The notes under the pieces were generated by a model, which worked only from the letters and a program-made list of their open reading frames with translations, ran no database searches and was not told the DNA's origin. A stretch of DNA of 64,000 nt from positions 7,839,501 through 7,903,500 of the forward strand of contig NZ_LT629775.1 in assembly GCF_900105395.1 (NCBI RefSeq). Reading direction: 5' to 3'. The position numbers and the translations under genes are program-made. Shown one piece after another: positions 27,601 to 39,600 of this stretch. How positions within the stretch are numbered: the first letter of the stretch is position 1; every line of letters starts with the position of its first letter. Source of the DNA: Streptomyces sp. TLI_053. GTDB lineage: Bacteria > Actinomycetota > Actinomycetes > Streptomycetales > Streptomycetaceae.

Positions 27601-30600
27601 CGGGTGCGGGTCGAGTTCGTCGACGCGCCCGGCACCGCCCACCACACGGTGCGGCTGCACGACGGCACCGTCCGCCAGGACACCGCGAACTGGGGCCTGC
27701 GGGCCGGTCGCGACACCCTCGGGCACGAGATCGGACGGGTCCTCGGCCTGAACGACCGCTCCCGCGAGGTGTACCGGGAGGGCGGAGTCGACCGGCCGGT
27801 CCAGGGCCCGGTGCCGCAGCGGCTGCGCACGGTCGGCTCGGCCGTCGACGAGGCCTTCGCCCCGGACCACGGCCCCGACGGCCCGACCGCCGCCCCGGTG
27901 CCGCCGCTGGTCGCGCCGACGGTCCGCACCACCTCGCTGTACGGGACCGGCGGCCCCGAGGGCGCGGGCGGGCACCTGCTGCGCGACACCGTCCGCCGGG
28001 CCCACACCGACGGGCAGTTCCAGGAGAACCGCAACCGGACCGTGCACCTGGAACCGTCGGTCGACAGCGGTGAGCAGGGCCGGACCTTCTTCCCCCCGCA
28101 CTGGACCGCCGACGAGGTCGTGTACGCCGCCGAGCAGGCGTTCCGGGACGCCCGCACCCGCGACCCGGACCCGGACGCGCGCGGGTGGGAGGGCGAGTAC
28201 GCGGGCGTGCGGATCGTCGGCGAGCAGCAGGACGGCCTGATCACCGGCTTCCGGCCCGCGGCCGACCAGGGGACGCAGGCCCCGCCGCCGTACGCGCCGA
28301 GGCGGCCCGCGCCGCCCGGCCCCGAGGACTTCGGGCGGCCCGAGGAGTTCGGGGACCGCCGCTCGATGACCGGTGTGCACCACGCCTTCGACCCGCCGAC
28401 GGGCGCGGCCCACGGCCTCCGGCTCGATCCGGCGCGGACCGTCAACCCCAACGGGACCGCGCGGCGCCGGGTCTGGTTCCTGGACCCGTCCCTGCGGCCG
28501 GACTCCCCGCTCGCCGACCTCCCGAGCCGCTGGCACCGGCGGGCGGACGCGGCGGAGGACCCGATGCACTACCCGGCGAACTGGCCGGCCGCGAGCGTCC
28601 GCCTCGCCGCGGAGGAGGCGCTGCTGGTCAACCCCGGCCGGCGGGTGCCGCTCGGCGACGGCCGGACCGAGCACGTGGTCGGCGAGGCGTGGAACATCCG
28701 GTTCGAGGGACTGGTCCGGGACGGACAGCTCCTGGTCCACCGGCCGCTCGACCGGCAGGTCGCCTGGCGGGGCGGCAGCTACGGCGACGGCTACCCCGAC
28801 ACGGTGGTCGCCCGCGGCGCGGAATCCTCCGTCAACACGGTCGGAGGGGGGCTCCCGGTGACCGTCCGGAGGGCCCTGTTCGGGACCCGGGAGGCGGGCC
28901 TGGAGGTGAGCGTCCGTCTGCACCTGCAGTCGGAGGGCATGACCCCCGCGGACGTCACCGCCTACCGGCAGCGCCTCCAGGAGGCCGCCGACCGCCTGGT
29001 GCGGGACCAGGCCCCGTCCACGCCGGTCCATCTGCGGCTCGAGTTCACCGACGACCCGGCCGGGGCGTTCTCCAGCGCCCGGCCCACCGCCGGCGGGCAG
29101 CCCGTCCTGCGGGACCACCTGGGGCCGCTGCTGGACGCGGGCGGGGACAGCGCGCTGGACCTGGTGGCCGATACGTTCGCCAGGAACCTGCCCGACACCC
29201 CGCTCGACGTGCCGCTGCCGGACCCGGTGCCGGGAAGCCTCCGCGAGCCCGGTGCCGCCGACCCGGCCGGGCCGCCGCGGACCGCGGACCTGATGGCGGA
29301 GCACCTGCCGTTCATGCGCCGGGGCTTCACCGACGCGGCGTGGGACCGGCCCGGCCAGGGCGTCCCGCCGACCTGGACCGCCGACGACGCCCGGTACGCG
29401 GCCCACGCGGTCGCGACCGGCGCCGTGCCCGGCGTGCTCGTCCCCCGGCGGTCCACGGAGGTGGCGGGCCAGGTGATCGAGGGCACCGTCGCGGGCGCCG
29501 TCGTGCGGGTCTCGATGTCCGCCGACGGCCGGATCGCCGGGTTCTCGGTGTCCCGGCCCGGCCCCGGGGCCGAACTGCCGACGTCCGGCTCCGGCCCGCG
29601 CCGGATCCTCTCCACCGCCGAGGTCGAACCGCCCCGGGACGCCTTCGGCCTGCGGATGTCGGGCCGCCAGTGGCAGTCCTACCAGGCCGACCGGGTCCGG
29701 CTGGCCGACGGCGACACCGAGACCGTGCTGCGCCTGCGGGTCCACCTCGACACCGCCGGCCTCACCCTGCCCAAGGACGAGCTGGAGGCCGGACTGCAGG
29801 GCCTGCGGCAGCGGGCCGTCAACGGCGTCGGCGAGCACTTCAACCGGGGCCAGCGGCTGCCCAACGGCGACCTGCTGCGGGTCGAGGTGACCTTCGTGGA
29901 CCGTCCGGAGGACGCCCACCTCGACGCCAGGGTGCACCAGGGCACGAACCGGGAGTCCCTGCACAACTGGAACCTCGGTTCCGACGAACGCACGCTCGCC
30001 CACGAGCTGGGCCACGCCCTGGGCCTGCCGGACGAGTACCGCGAGGCCGCGTGGAACTCCCGGCCGGTGTACCAGGACGGCGCGCTGATGACCGCCCACA
30101 ACACCGACCGGTACGGCCACTTCCTGACCGACATGGACCGCCTGGACCGCAGCACGGCGGACTTCCACCCCGCGCAGGGCCTGCCGCCGCGCTACCTGCG
30201 CGACCTCGGCGCGGTCGTCGACGGCGCGCTCGGCGCACCCCGCCGCCCCGCCACGCCCGGCGGGCCGCCGCCGCGCGCCGCCTTCGGCGAGGAGGCCCGG
30301 CGCACCGCGCTGGAAGGCGGCCCCGGCGGGCGTGGCGGCCACCTCTACCCCGGGCCCGCCGAGCCCGGGCCCCGCCCGGAGCGGGTCCCGGGCTCGGAGC
30401 ACCGCAACGGCACCTTCCGGGTCCTCGCGGCCGACCCGGGCCCGGCCCCGCGGCACCTGGACACGGCCGGCAACATGTGGACGGGAGACGCCGGCCGGGA
30501 GCCGGTCACCCGCACGATGTTCCCCGCGCACTGGTCGGCGGACCACGTCGTCTACGCCGCGGAGCAGGCGTACCACAGCGCCCGCCGCACCGACCGGGTC

Positions 30601-33600
30601 GTCGAGAGCGACGGCACGTACCACTGGACCGGCGAGTACGGCGGGGTGCGGATCGAGGGCGAGGTGACGCTCGGGGTCTTCGGCGCCTTCCGTCCCTCCG
30701 ACGACCAGGACGGGATCGCCACCCCCACCTTCGAGCCGCCGAACCTCGGCGAGCGGCGGTTCGGGCTGCACGGCGAGAACCACGTCCTGTTCGGCGACCG
30801 CCAGGCGCTCACCGGCGTCCACAGCCGTCCCCCCGCGGCGGTGGCCACAGTGCACGGCGTCCAGGTGGACGCGACCGCGCTGCACACCAACGAGAACGGC
30901 ACCTACCGGGCACAGGTCTGGTACCTCGACCCGGTGGTCGGCCCGGACGCGCCCCTGGCGTCCTTCACGACCCGCTGGTTCCGTCGCGCGGACAACGCTC
31001 CGCACACGATGTACCCGGACAGCTGGACGCCGTCGACCATTCGGAGGGCCGTCGACGAGGCCTACCGGAACCGGCTCGACCCGCAGCCGGCGGGCGATGG
31101 GACCGAGCACTGGGTGGGCACCCACGACGGGGTGCGGATCGAGGGCCTCACCCGCAACGGGGTCCACCTGGTCCACCGTCCCACCGTGGACCAGCCGATC
31201 AGCCGCTGGCGCGACGAGGAGGTCGTCGAGCGGTCCGCCACGGGCGGACCGGTCGGGTACGGCCAGGGGGACTCCGAACTGACGGTCCGGCACGTCCGCT
31301 TCGCCGCCGGGCAGCAGGGCGTCGAACTCCACGTACCGGTCCGCCTGCGCTTCCCGGCCGATGCCACGCCCCAGCAGACGGCGGCCTACCGGGCCGCCGT
31401 GCAGGAGGCCGCCGACCGGCTCACCGCGGACGTCCGCGACTCGGACGGCCGACTGGTCCGGGTGGTCGCCGAGTTCGTCGACCACGACGGCCCCGGCCAC
31501 CGCACGGCGGACGTCACCGCGGACCTCCCGGCGGACGGCGTCGCGCTGGGCCGTCTGATGCCCGACATCGACGGCCGCCTAACCGACCTCCGGGACCTCG
31601 CCGACCACGCCCGCGACCGGGCCCCCGCCGACGGCTGGACGCCGCACGGGGACCCGCGCCCCGCCGCGGTGCCGCTGCGCGAGCCCGACAGCCCCGGGAC
31701 GGCGCGGCGACCGGAGACGGTCAGCTGGCGCGCCTCGGAGAGCCCCGGCGCGGACAGCGGCTACCACCTGCCCGCCGACTGGGCCCCGGCGTCGTCCGGT
31801 CTGCCGGTCCACTGGACCCGCGCGGACGCCCTGGACCACCTCGGGCGGGCGGAGGCGGACGGCGTGTTCACGCTCCGGCGGCAGCCGGTGGACGGGGGAC
31901 CGGCCGGCCACACCTTCGACGTGCTGGAGCACCAGGACGTCACGCTGCGGCTGGTGCGCGACGAGCGGAACCGGATCGTCGGCGTCGAGGTGGTCGGCGA
32001 CGGGACGTTCCCGCCCCAGCTCACCCGCGCCGTACCGGAGCCCGGAGGCAGGTCGGACGCCGGGTCGGGCACCGGGTCGAACGCGTCGCGTCGCCCGGGC
32101 CCCGAGGAGCCCAACGCCCCCCTGGCACCGCGCCAGGACGCCGCCGACGACGGCACGCAGCAGCACCTGGACGACTCCGACGACGACATGGACGACTCCG
32201 ACTACGTGTACGAGTCCGACAGCGACGACACGGACTCCCTGCACAGCTCCGACGACATGGACGAGGAGCCGCTGTCCCCCCGGGACGACGCGTCCGACCG
32301 GGACACCGACATGGACTCGGACCGGGACTCCGACCTCGACTCGGAGATGGGCTCCGACGACGGGGCCGCGAACGTCCCGCCGCACCAGCCGCAGGCCCCG
32401 CGCTTCCTGGCCGAGACCCTCCCGGTGACCGTCGGACCGCCCCGCGACCCCAGGCTGCTGGGCCCGTCCGGCGGCGCCGAGCTGCGCGGCTTCGACGCCC
32501 GCCGCGGCCGGCTGACCACCGGCGAGGCCGCGACCGAGCTCGTGCTGCGGATCCACCTCGACACCGGGCAGCTCCCGGCCGGCCGGGCGACCGCGGAAGC
32601 CGTCGCCGCGCTGCGGCAGCGCGCCCGGCGCTCCCTCGACAACCGCCTCAACATCGGCCACCGGCTGCCCAGCGGCGACGTCCTGCTGGTCCGGACCGAG
32701 TTCGTCGACACCCCCGGGGAGGCGCACCACCACGTCACCGTCTACCCGGGCGCCTTCCGCGAGGACAGCGCCCGCTGGGGCCTGGACACCGACGAGCCGT
32801 CGCTCGCCCACGAGATGACCCACCTGTTCGGCATGGCCGACGAGTACCGCGAGCGCCGCATCCCCGGCACCGACGACAACGGCGTCGCCCACCCGGAGCG
32901 CCGCGCCCGGCCCGCCTACCCCGACGGCGGCATCATGGGCCCGGGCTTCCTCGCCGAGGGCCGGATCCGCTACGACCAGGACGCCGGCATGGCGGGCACG
33001 GACGGCACCATCCAGAACCAGACGCTCGCCCCGCGCAACCTCAGGGAGCTGGGCGCCGCGATCGACGGGGCGTTCGGCACCCACGTCGTGCCGCCGCACG
33101 ACGCCGGCACGCCGCCGCCGCGCGCCGCCTTCGACCTGGACGCCCGGCAGCTCTCGCTGTACGGCGACCGCCGCACGTCGGGCGGCCACCTGATCCCGCC
33201 GACCGGTGCGGAGCGCCGCAGGCCGTGGGCGCTGATCGAACGGCACGAGAACGGCGTGCTGCACGTCGAGTTCGAGCCGGCGCAGGCCGGCGCCACCGGC
33301 CCGAACGGCCGCCGCCGCGCCGTCACCGTGGCCGGCCCGGCGGTCGCCGGCGACCTGCTGTCCTCCGACACCGCGGTGCGGCGGCGGATGTTCCCGCGGC
33401 ACTGGACCGCGGACGACGCCGTGTACGCCGCCGAGCAGGCGTACCTGGACGCCCGCCGGACCGGCCGCGTGGTGGCCGTCCCCGGCGGCCTGCACCGGTG
33501 GACGGGCGAGTACGCCGGGGTGCGGATCGAGGGCGAGTTCCGCGCCGGCCGGTTCCGGTCGTTCCGGCCGTCCGACGTCCAGCCCGGGGCGGCCGACATC

Positions 33601-36600
33601 CGCACCGTGGCCGACCTGCGGGAGTCGCTCGCCCAGCGCCGCCCGGACCCGGTGACCACCGACCTCGGCGCCCAGCTGCCCCCGCCGGGCAGCGGCACTC
33701 CGGCGCCGCCGCCCCGCAACGCCCCGCGCCGCCCGGTCCCGGTCTTCGGCCAGCTGGCCGAGGACGTCGCCCGCTACGGCGACCGGCAGCACCTCACCGG
33801 TCTGCACCACGAGGTGACCCCGGTCGCCACGGTGAACCCCGCCCTGCCGACCGCGGTGTCCTCCGACCCCAATCCGGTGCTCCGCGGCCACGGCGCGATG
33901 GTCACCGACCGCTCGGACCCGATCCACAACGGCACCTACCGGGCCCAGGCGTACTTCCTGGACCCGACGGTCGCCCCGAGCTCCCCGCTCGCCGAGATCC
34001 CGACCCGCTGGCGCACCGACGCGGCCACCGGGGGCCGGCGCACCATGTACCCCCGGGGCTGGACGGCGACGGAGCTGCTCGCCAACGTCGACCACGCCTA
34101 CAGCAACGCCCTGCACGCCGTGCCCCAGGCGGACGGCCGGACGGTCTACTGGGTGGGCGAGGCGGGCGGCGTCCGCATCGAGGGCCTCTCCCGGGACGGC
34201 GCCCACCTGGCCCACCGGCCCACCGACGCGCAGCCGATGACCGTCTGGGACGGCAACCGGGTGCGGGCGGTCACCGAGTTCTCCGAGGTCCTGGTGGGAG
34301 GCCGGCCGCTGCCGGCCAGGCGGGTGCTGTTCGACTCCGACCAGGTCGGTCTCGACATCACCGTGCGGGTCCTCCCGGACATCGATCCGGCCATGACGGC
34401 CGAGCAGCGGGACGCGGCGAGCCTGCGGATCCACCGGGACGTGGCCGCCTTCGTCCAGGATCGCGCCATGCAGGGCGTCCCCGAGGGCGAAGTACCGCCG
34501 GTCCTGCTCAACGTCAGGGTGGAGTTCGTCACCGACCCGGCCGTCGCGTTCACCGCCGTGCGGGTCCGCCAGGGCGCGCAGCCGGGTCTCGTGGAGGTCC
34601 TCGGCCCGCTGGTCGTGCACGGCGGGCAGGACAGCTTCGCCGGGGTGGTGCACGGCCTCCTCACCCATCTCTCCCCCACCCACCAGGAGCTCTTCGCCGC
34701 CGCGGGCCCCGCCGCCCGCCCCGCCGACCTGCGCGAGCCCGGGCCGCTGCGGCCGGGCGAGACGCCGCCCGCCCACCTCGCGCCGATGGCCGACCTGCGG
34801 CTGCTCGAAGCGGCCTTCTCGCCCGGGGCCTGGGCCGCCGACCCGCGCGACCTCCCGGCCGACCGCAGCCTGCCCCGCGAGTGGACGGCCCACGACACCC
34901 ACTGGATCGCGGACTGGGCGGTCACCCAGCACGACGACGCGGCCGGCCAGGGCACGGACGACGGCGTGGTCGAGTGGTCCTACCAGGGCGTCCGGATCCG
35001 GGTCGAGCTGCACGACGGGCTGATCGTCGGGGTGGAGGGCGTCGGCGACCAGCGGGACGTGCCGCAGCTGCACGTGCCCCCGCAGACCCACGCCGCCGGT
35101 CCGGCCAACGTCCCCGTCCTCCTCACGCCCGGAGCCGACGGCCCGGTGCTGGAGGCCCCCGACCCGGTCGGGCTGCTGCGGACGGTCGCCGACGCGCACC
35201 CCGACGGCCTCCGCGAGTACTTCGGGCTGCCCGAGGACGTCCCGCCGGCGGAGGTCCACCGGCTGATGATGGCGGAGGTGGCCGAGTACCTCCAGCGGAC
35301 CGGACCCGAGGACCTCCCGCGCGAGGTGGTGGCCGGCTTCCGTCCGGACCTGGAACCGAACTCCGCGACCGCGGACGCCCTGCGCGGCCTGCGGCACGGA
35401 CTGCTGAACTGGGACCCCGCGCTCGACGGCGACGGCGGACTCGGCGGGGCGCTCGCCCCGCTGCTGGCCCACACCTTCGAAGTGCGGATGGTCGTGGTCG
35501 ACGAGGCCGGGGCGGTCGCCGCCGGGTTCGGCCCGCACAACACCGCCACCCAGGTCCTCCTCCGCGACGACACCCCGGTGGCCGCGCCGGTGCGGGAGAC
35601 CGGGGCCCCGCCGCTCACCGACCTGGTGGCCCCGACACCGCCGTCCCACCTCGACGGGCCGATCCGGCAGAGCACGGTCATCGGGGAGCACGTCCGTGCC
35701 GACGGCGTCCGCGAGCAGACCCTCGGCCACCTCGACGCCGCCGTGGAACCCGGATCCCCGCTCTCCCGCTTCCCGTCCCGCTGGTGGTCCCCCGAGGACC
35801 CCCGCGGGCCCCTGGCCTATCCCGCGCACTGGAGCGCCGACGGGATCGCCGAGGCCGCCCGCACGGTCGCGGCACGACCGGACCGGCGGCTCGACCTGGA
35901 GGACGGCCGGCACCGCTGGTCCGGCGTCCACGACGGCGTGGAGATCACCGGGATCTCCCGGGGCGAGGAGATCCTCGCCCACGGCCCGGCCGACCACCGA
36001 CCCGACAGCACTGCCCCGGACTGGACGGACTCCCGCCAGCTCCACATGTCGGAGGAGGCGGAGATCGACCTGGGCGGCGTCCGCTTCGGTGCACGGTGGG
36101 GCCTGCTCGACAGCGGCCACGAGGTGCACCTGCTCGTCCTCCCCGTCCACCTCGACACCAGCGGAATGACGCCCGGGCAGGCCGAATCCGTGCGGGCGCG
36201 GCTGACGGACCACGTCGAGAGGCTCTTCGAGGACTCGACCGCCCACCGGCAGCTGCGGGCGACCCTGGACTTCACCGACTCGCCGCAGGAAGCCTCCTGG
36301 CACATCGGAGTCGGCCGCATCACCCTCCCGGCCGCGCTCCAGCGGGAGCACGAGCAGGGCCTGATCGACGCGGTGTTCCACGGCACCGAGCACGTCCGGG
36401 AGGGCATGGACGGAGAGTCGGCGCCCATGCTCCGGTTCCCGGATCCTGACGATCCGCCGGCCGCCCCCGAACTGCGGCCGGTGCCGCCCCGCTTCGACCG
36501 CCGCCTGTTCGAGCCCCAGGCCCTCGTGCACAGCGGTCTCGGCCTGCCCCGCGAGTGGATCGCGGACGAGCGCCACCACGCCGCGGAGCAGGTGCTGAGG

Positions 36601-39600
36601 GCGAGCGACTACCACCGCGACCGCCTGCGGACGCAGGCGATCGTCGAGGGCGAGTTCGCCGGCGTCCGGATGAGGCTGCTGGTCGACAACGGCCGGATCC
36701 TCGACTACCACGCCCCGTCCGGCCAGCGGTTCGGCGACCAGGCCTCGGCCTCCCCGGTGCCGCCGCCCGCGCCCGGCCGGGTGCTGCGCACGGTCGAGGT
36801 GCGGCCGCCCGACACCGGGACGCCCGAGGGCAGGTTCCTGTCCTCCCTGCAGGCCCAGCGGATCCAGGCCTTCGAGGCCCGACGGGTGATGGACCCCGAC
36901 GGCGACACCCGGACCGTGCTGACCGTCCGGGTGCATCTCGACACGGACGGGCTGACCAGCACCGGAGCACGGCGGACCTGGGACATCGAACACGTGCACC
37001 TCTCCGCCGAGACGGGTCTGCGTCAGGTCTACGACCGGGGCCAGCGGCTGCCCGACGGCTCCCGGCTGGAGGTGGCCGTCCGGTTCGTCGGCCCGACCGA
37101 GGCGCCGCACCACACCGTCGAACTCTGGGACGGCTCCGTCCCGGAGGACTCCGGGACCTGGGGGGTGGAGAGCCATCCGCGGGTGATCGCCCACGAGATC
37201 GGCCACCTGCTCGGCCTGGACGACGAGTACCGCCGGCCGGGCAGCGAGCCCCGTCCTGTCTACCCCGGGCTCGGGCTGATGAGCTCCGCGTCGCTGGACC
37301 GGTACGGCCGACCCTCGTTCGACGCGGCCCATCCCCGGCAGGACAACGGCACCGACATGCCGGAAGCGGCCGTACGGCCGCACCACCTCGACCAGCTGGG
37401 CGCGGTGCTCGACCGGGCCTTCGGCAGGCCCCCGGCGGCGACCCCGTCCGGCACGCAGCAGCGGCGGGCGGAGTTCGGCGAGGACGCCCGCCGGACCTCC
37501 CTGGAGGACGGGCAGGACGGCCGGGGCGGGCACCTGCCCGCGCCGCCCGCCTCCGGACGCCGCCGGCTGCCGCCGGTGCCCGGTTCGGAGAACCCGAACG
37601 GCACCTACCGCACCGACGTCGGCGGTCCGGCGGACGGCCGACGCTCCGGCGACCGGTACCGGATGATGTTCCCGGACCACTGGGACGCCGACGACGCGGT
37701 GTACAACGCGAAGCAGGCGTACCTGGACGCCCGGCGGACCAACGGCGTGACCGGGCCGGTCGACGGCCGGCAGCGGTGGACCGGCGAGTACGGCGGCGTG
37801 CGGATCGAGGGCGAGATCCTGGGCGGCGAGTTCATCTGGTTCCGGCCCTCCGACAACCAGCACGGACTCGAGGCGGCCACGTTCGTCCCGCAGGTCCGGG
37901 TCACGCCGTTCGGCCACCGGGTCGACGAACTGAACCGCTACGGCGACCGGCACACGCTCACCGGCTTCCACAACGACCGGCCGAGGCCGGACCACCTCGC
38001 CGACCGCGGCCTGTACGTCGGTCCCGACCTGATCACCAACAGCAACGACACCAGGCGGGCGCACGCCTACTTCCTGGACCCGACCGTCGCGCCGGGCTCG
38101 CCGATGAGCCGGTTCCCGTCCCGCTGGCACCGCCGCGCCGACGAACAGGGCCACACCTTCTACCCGAAGGACTGGGGCCCCGAGGACACCCTGGAGCGGG
38201 TGGACTACGCCTACCGGAACCGGACGAGCTCGACGCGGCTGCCCGACGGCAGCGTGCACTGGACCGGCCGGTCCAGGGGTGTCCGGATCGAGGGCATCGT
38301 CCGGGACGGCCAGCACCTCGTCCACCGGCCGACCGACGACCAGCAGGCGGCCGGCCCGGCCGGCGACCCGCCCGCGTCCACGCTCAGGGCCCCCGTCACC
38401 CCCGGCACCGGTGAGCGTCCGCCGACCCGCACCCGCGAGGAGGACGAGAACCCGGCCGAGCTCACGCCGGACTTCCACAGGGACCTCGCGAAGGACGCCG
38501 GGCGCGGCCTGCCGCCCGAGTGGGCCGAGGCCGAGCGCCGATACGCGGCCCGGATGGTCGCCAACCAGTCGGACGGCCCGAACAGCCCGTTCGAGGGGGA
38601 GTTCGCCGGCGTCCGGATCCGGGGGACGCTGCGGCACGGGCAGATCACCGACTACGAAGGAGTCCCCGGCCAGGAGTTCGCCCCCCAGCGCCGGCGGCCC
38701 CCGGCCGCGCAGCAGCCGCCCCTGCAGGCGCTGCACCCCTCCGGGTCGCAGCCGCACGAGCAGCACCAGCAGCCGCACACACCTCAGGTCGAGGGGGAGG
38801 CTCCGGAGGCCGGTTCGCCGCTGCTGCGCGCGCTCGTCGAGGAGGATCCGCAGCTGCTGCGGAAGCTGTTCGGCGAGGAGGAGGGCGGGCGGCTCGCCGC
38901 CGACCCGGCCGCCGCGGAACGGGCCCTGCACGAGCTGGTCCAGCAGCGGTTCCGGGACAACCCCGAGCTGGCACGGGAGGCGCACGAACTCCACACCGCC
39001 TGGGCCCGCCGGCTGGGCATCGAGCCCGCGGACTGGCAGCCCTTCGTCGAGGACCTGCGGCGGGAGATCACCGCGCGGCCCGGGACGGAGGGGGGCGGCG
39101 CGGTCGAGCCGCGGATCGTGCGGGACGCCTTCGCGGTGCTCACGGCCGCCGCGCTGGACCTGCGGGTCACGCTCGTGGACGTCCGCGACGGGCGGGCGCC
39201 GCTCGCCGAGTTTGGCACGGCGAACGGCCGCCGGACCACCATCGACCACACCGAGCAGGACGGCTACTCGGCCGTCGCCGCCGCCGAGCGCCGCCAGGAG
39301 CAGGAGCGGCTCGACCGGCAGCGGCGGGAGCGGGAGCAGAATCAGGAGGAGGTCGGGCGGGCGAGCGAGGACGAGCAGGACCAGGTCAGGCGGGCGAGCG
39401 AGGACGAGCAGGACCGGGAGCGGCTCAGGCAGGACAGCGACGAGGAACCGACCGAGCAGGAGCTGCAGCAGATCCGGAGGAACGCGGAGGGCAAGGCCAA
39501 GGCTCCCAGGACGGTCGACGGGGGCGAGGACAACGGCCGCAACCCTGTGGACGAGAACCTCGTGCCGGGCAAGCGGGAGACCGAGGAACTGGACCTGCCC

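Larger units (their letters stand above)
27940..38350 (+). other. Array of EndoU-like module pairs in the giant protein
   Basis: Type A modules (about 27940-28275, 30290-30720, 33150-33595, 37475-37870) share a GGHL start, an asparagine-rich middle, FPxHWxADxxVYxAxQA and WTGEYxGVRIEGE, ending FRPSDxQ. Type B modules (about 28345-28770, 30785-31200, 33765-34245, 35640-36000, 37925-38350) share DRxxLTGxH, the xYPxxW segment and GVRIEG, ending HRPTDxQ. The order GGH, FP-x-W, GV-x-I and a final G-x-I-type strand matches my memory of the bacterial EndoU toxin fold; this is inference. Between the pairs lie metalloprotease-like halves that lack HExxH (near 28860, 31280, 34305 and 36070). Confidence 0.55.

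Noticed and set aside
24487..31500. 2337-codon antisense frame
   Set aside because: Same reason: no start context, no domains, and it overlaps the giant gene and the 105-aa gene.
28185..36449. 2754-codon frame in another + frame inside the giant gene
   Set aside because: Arg/Pro/Gly-rich shadow of the real frame.
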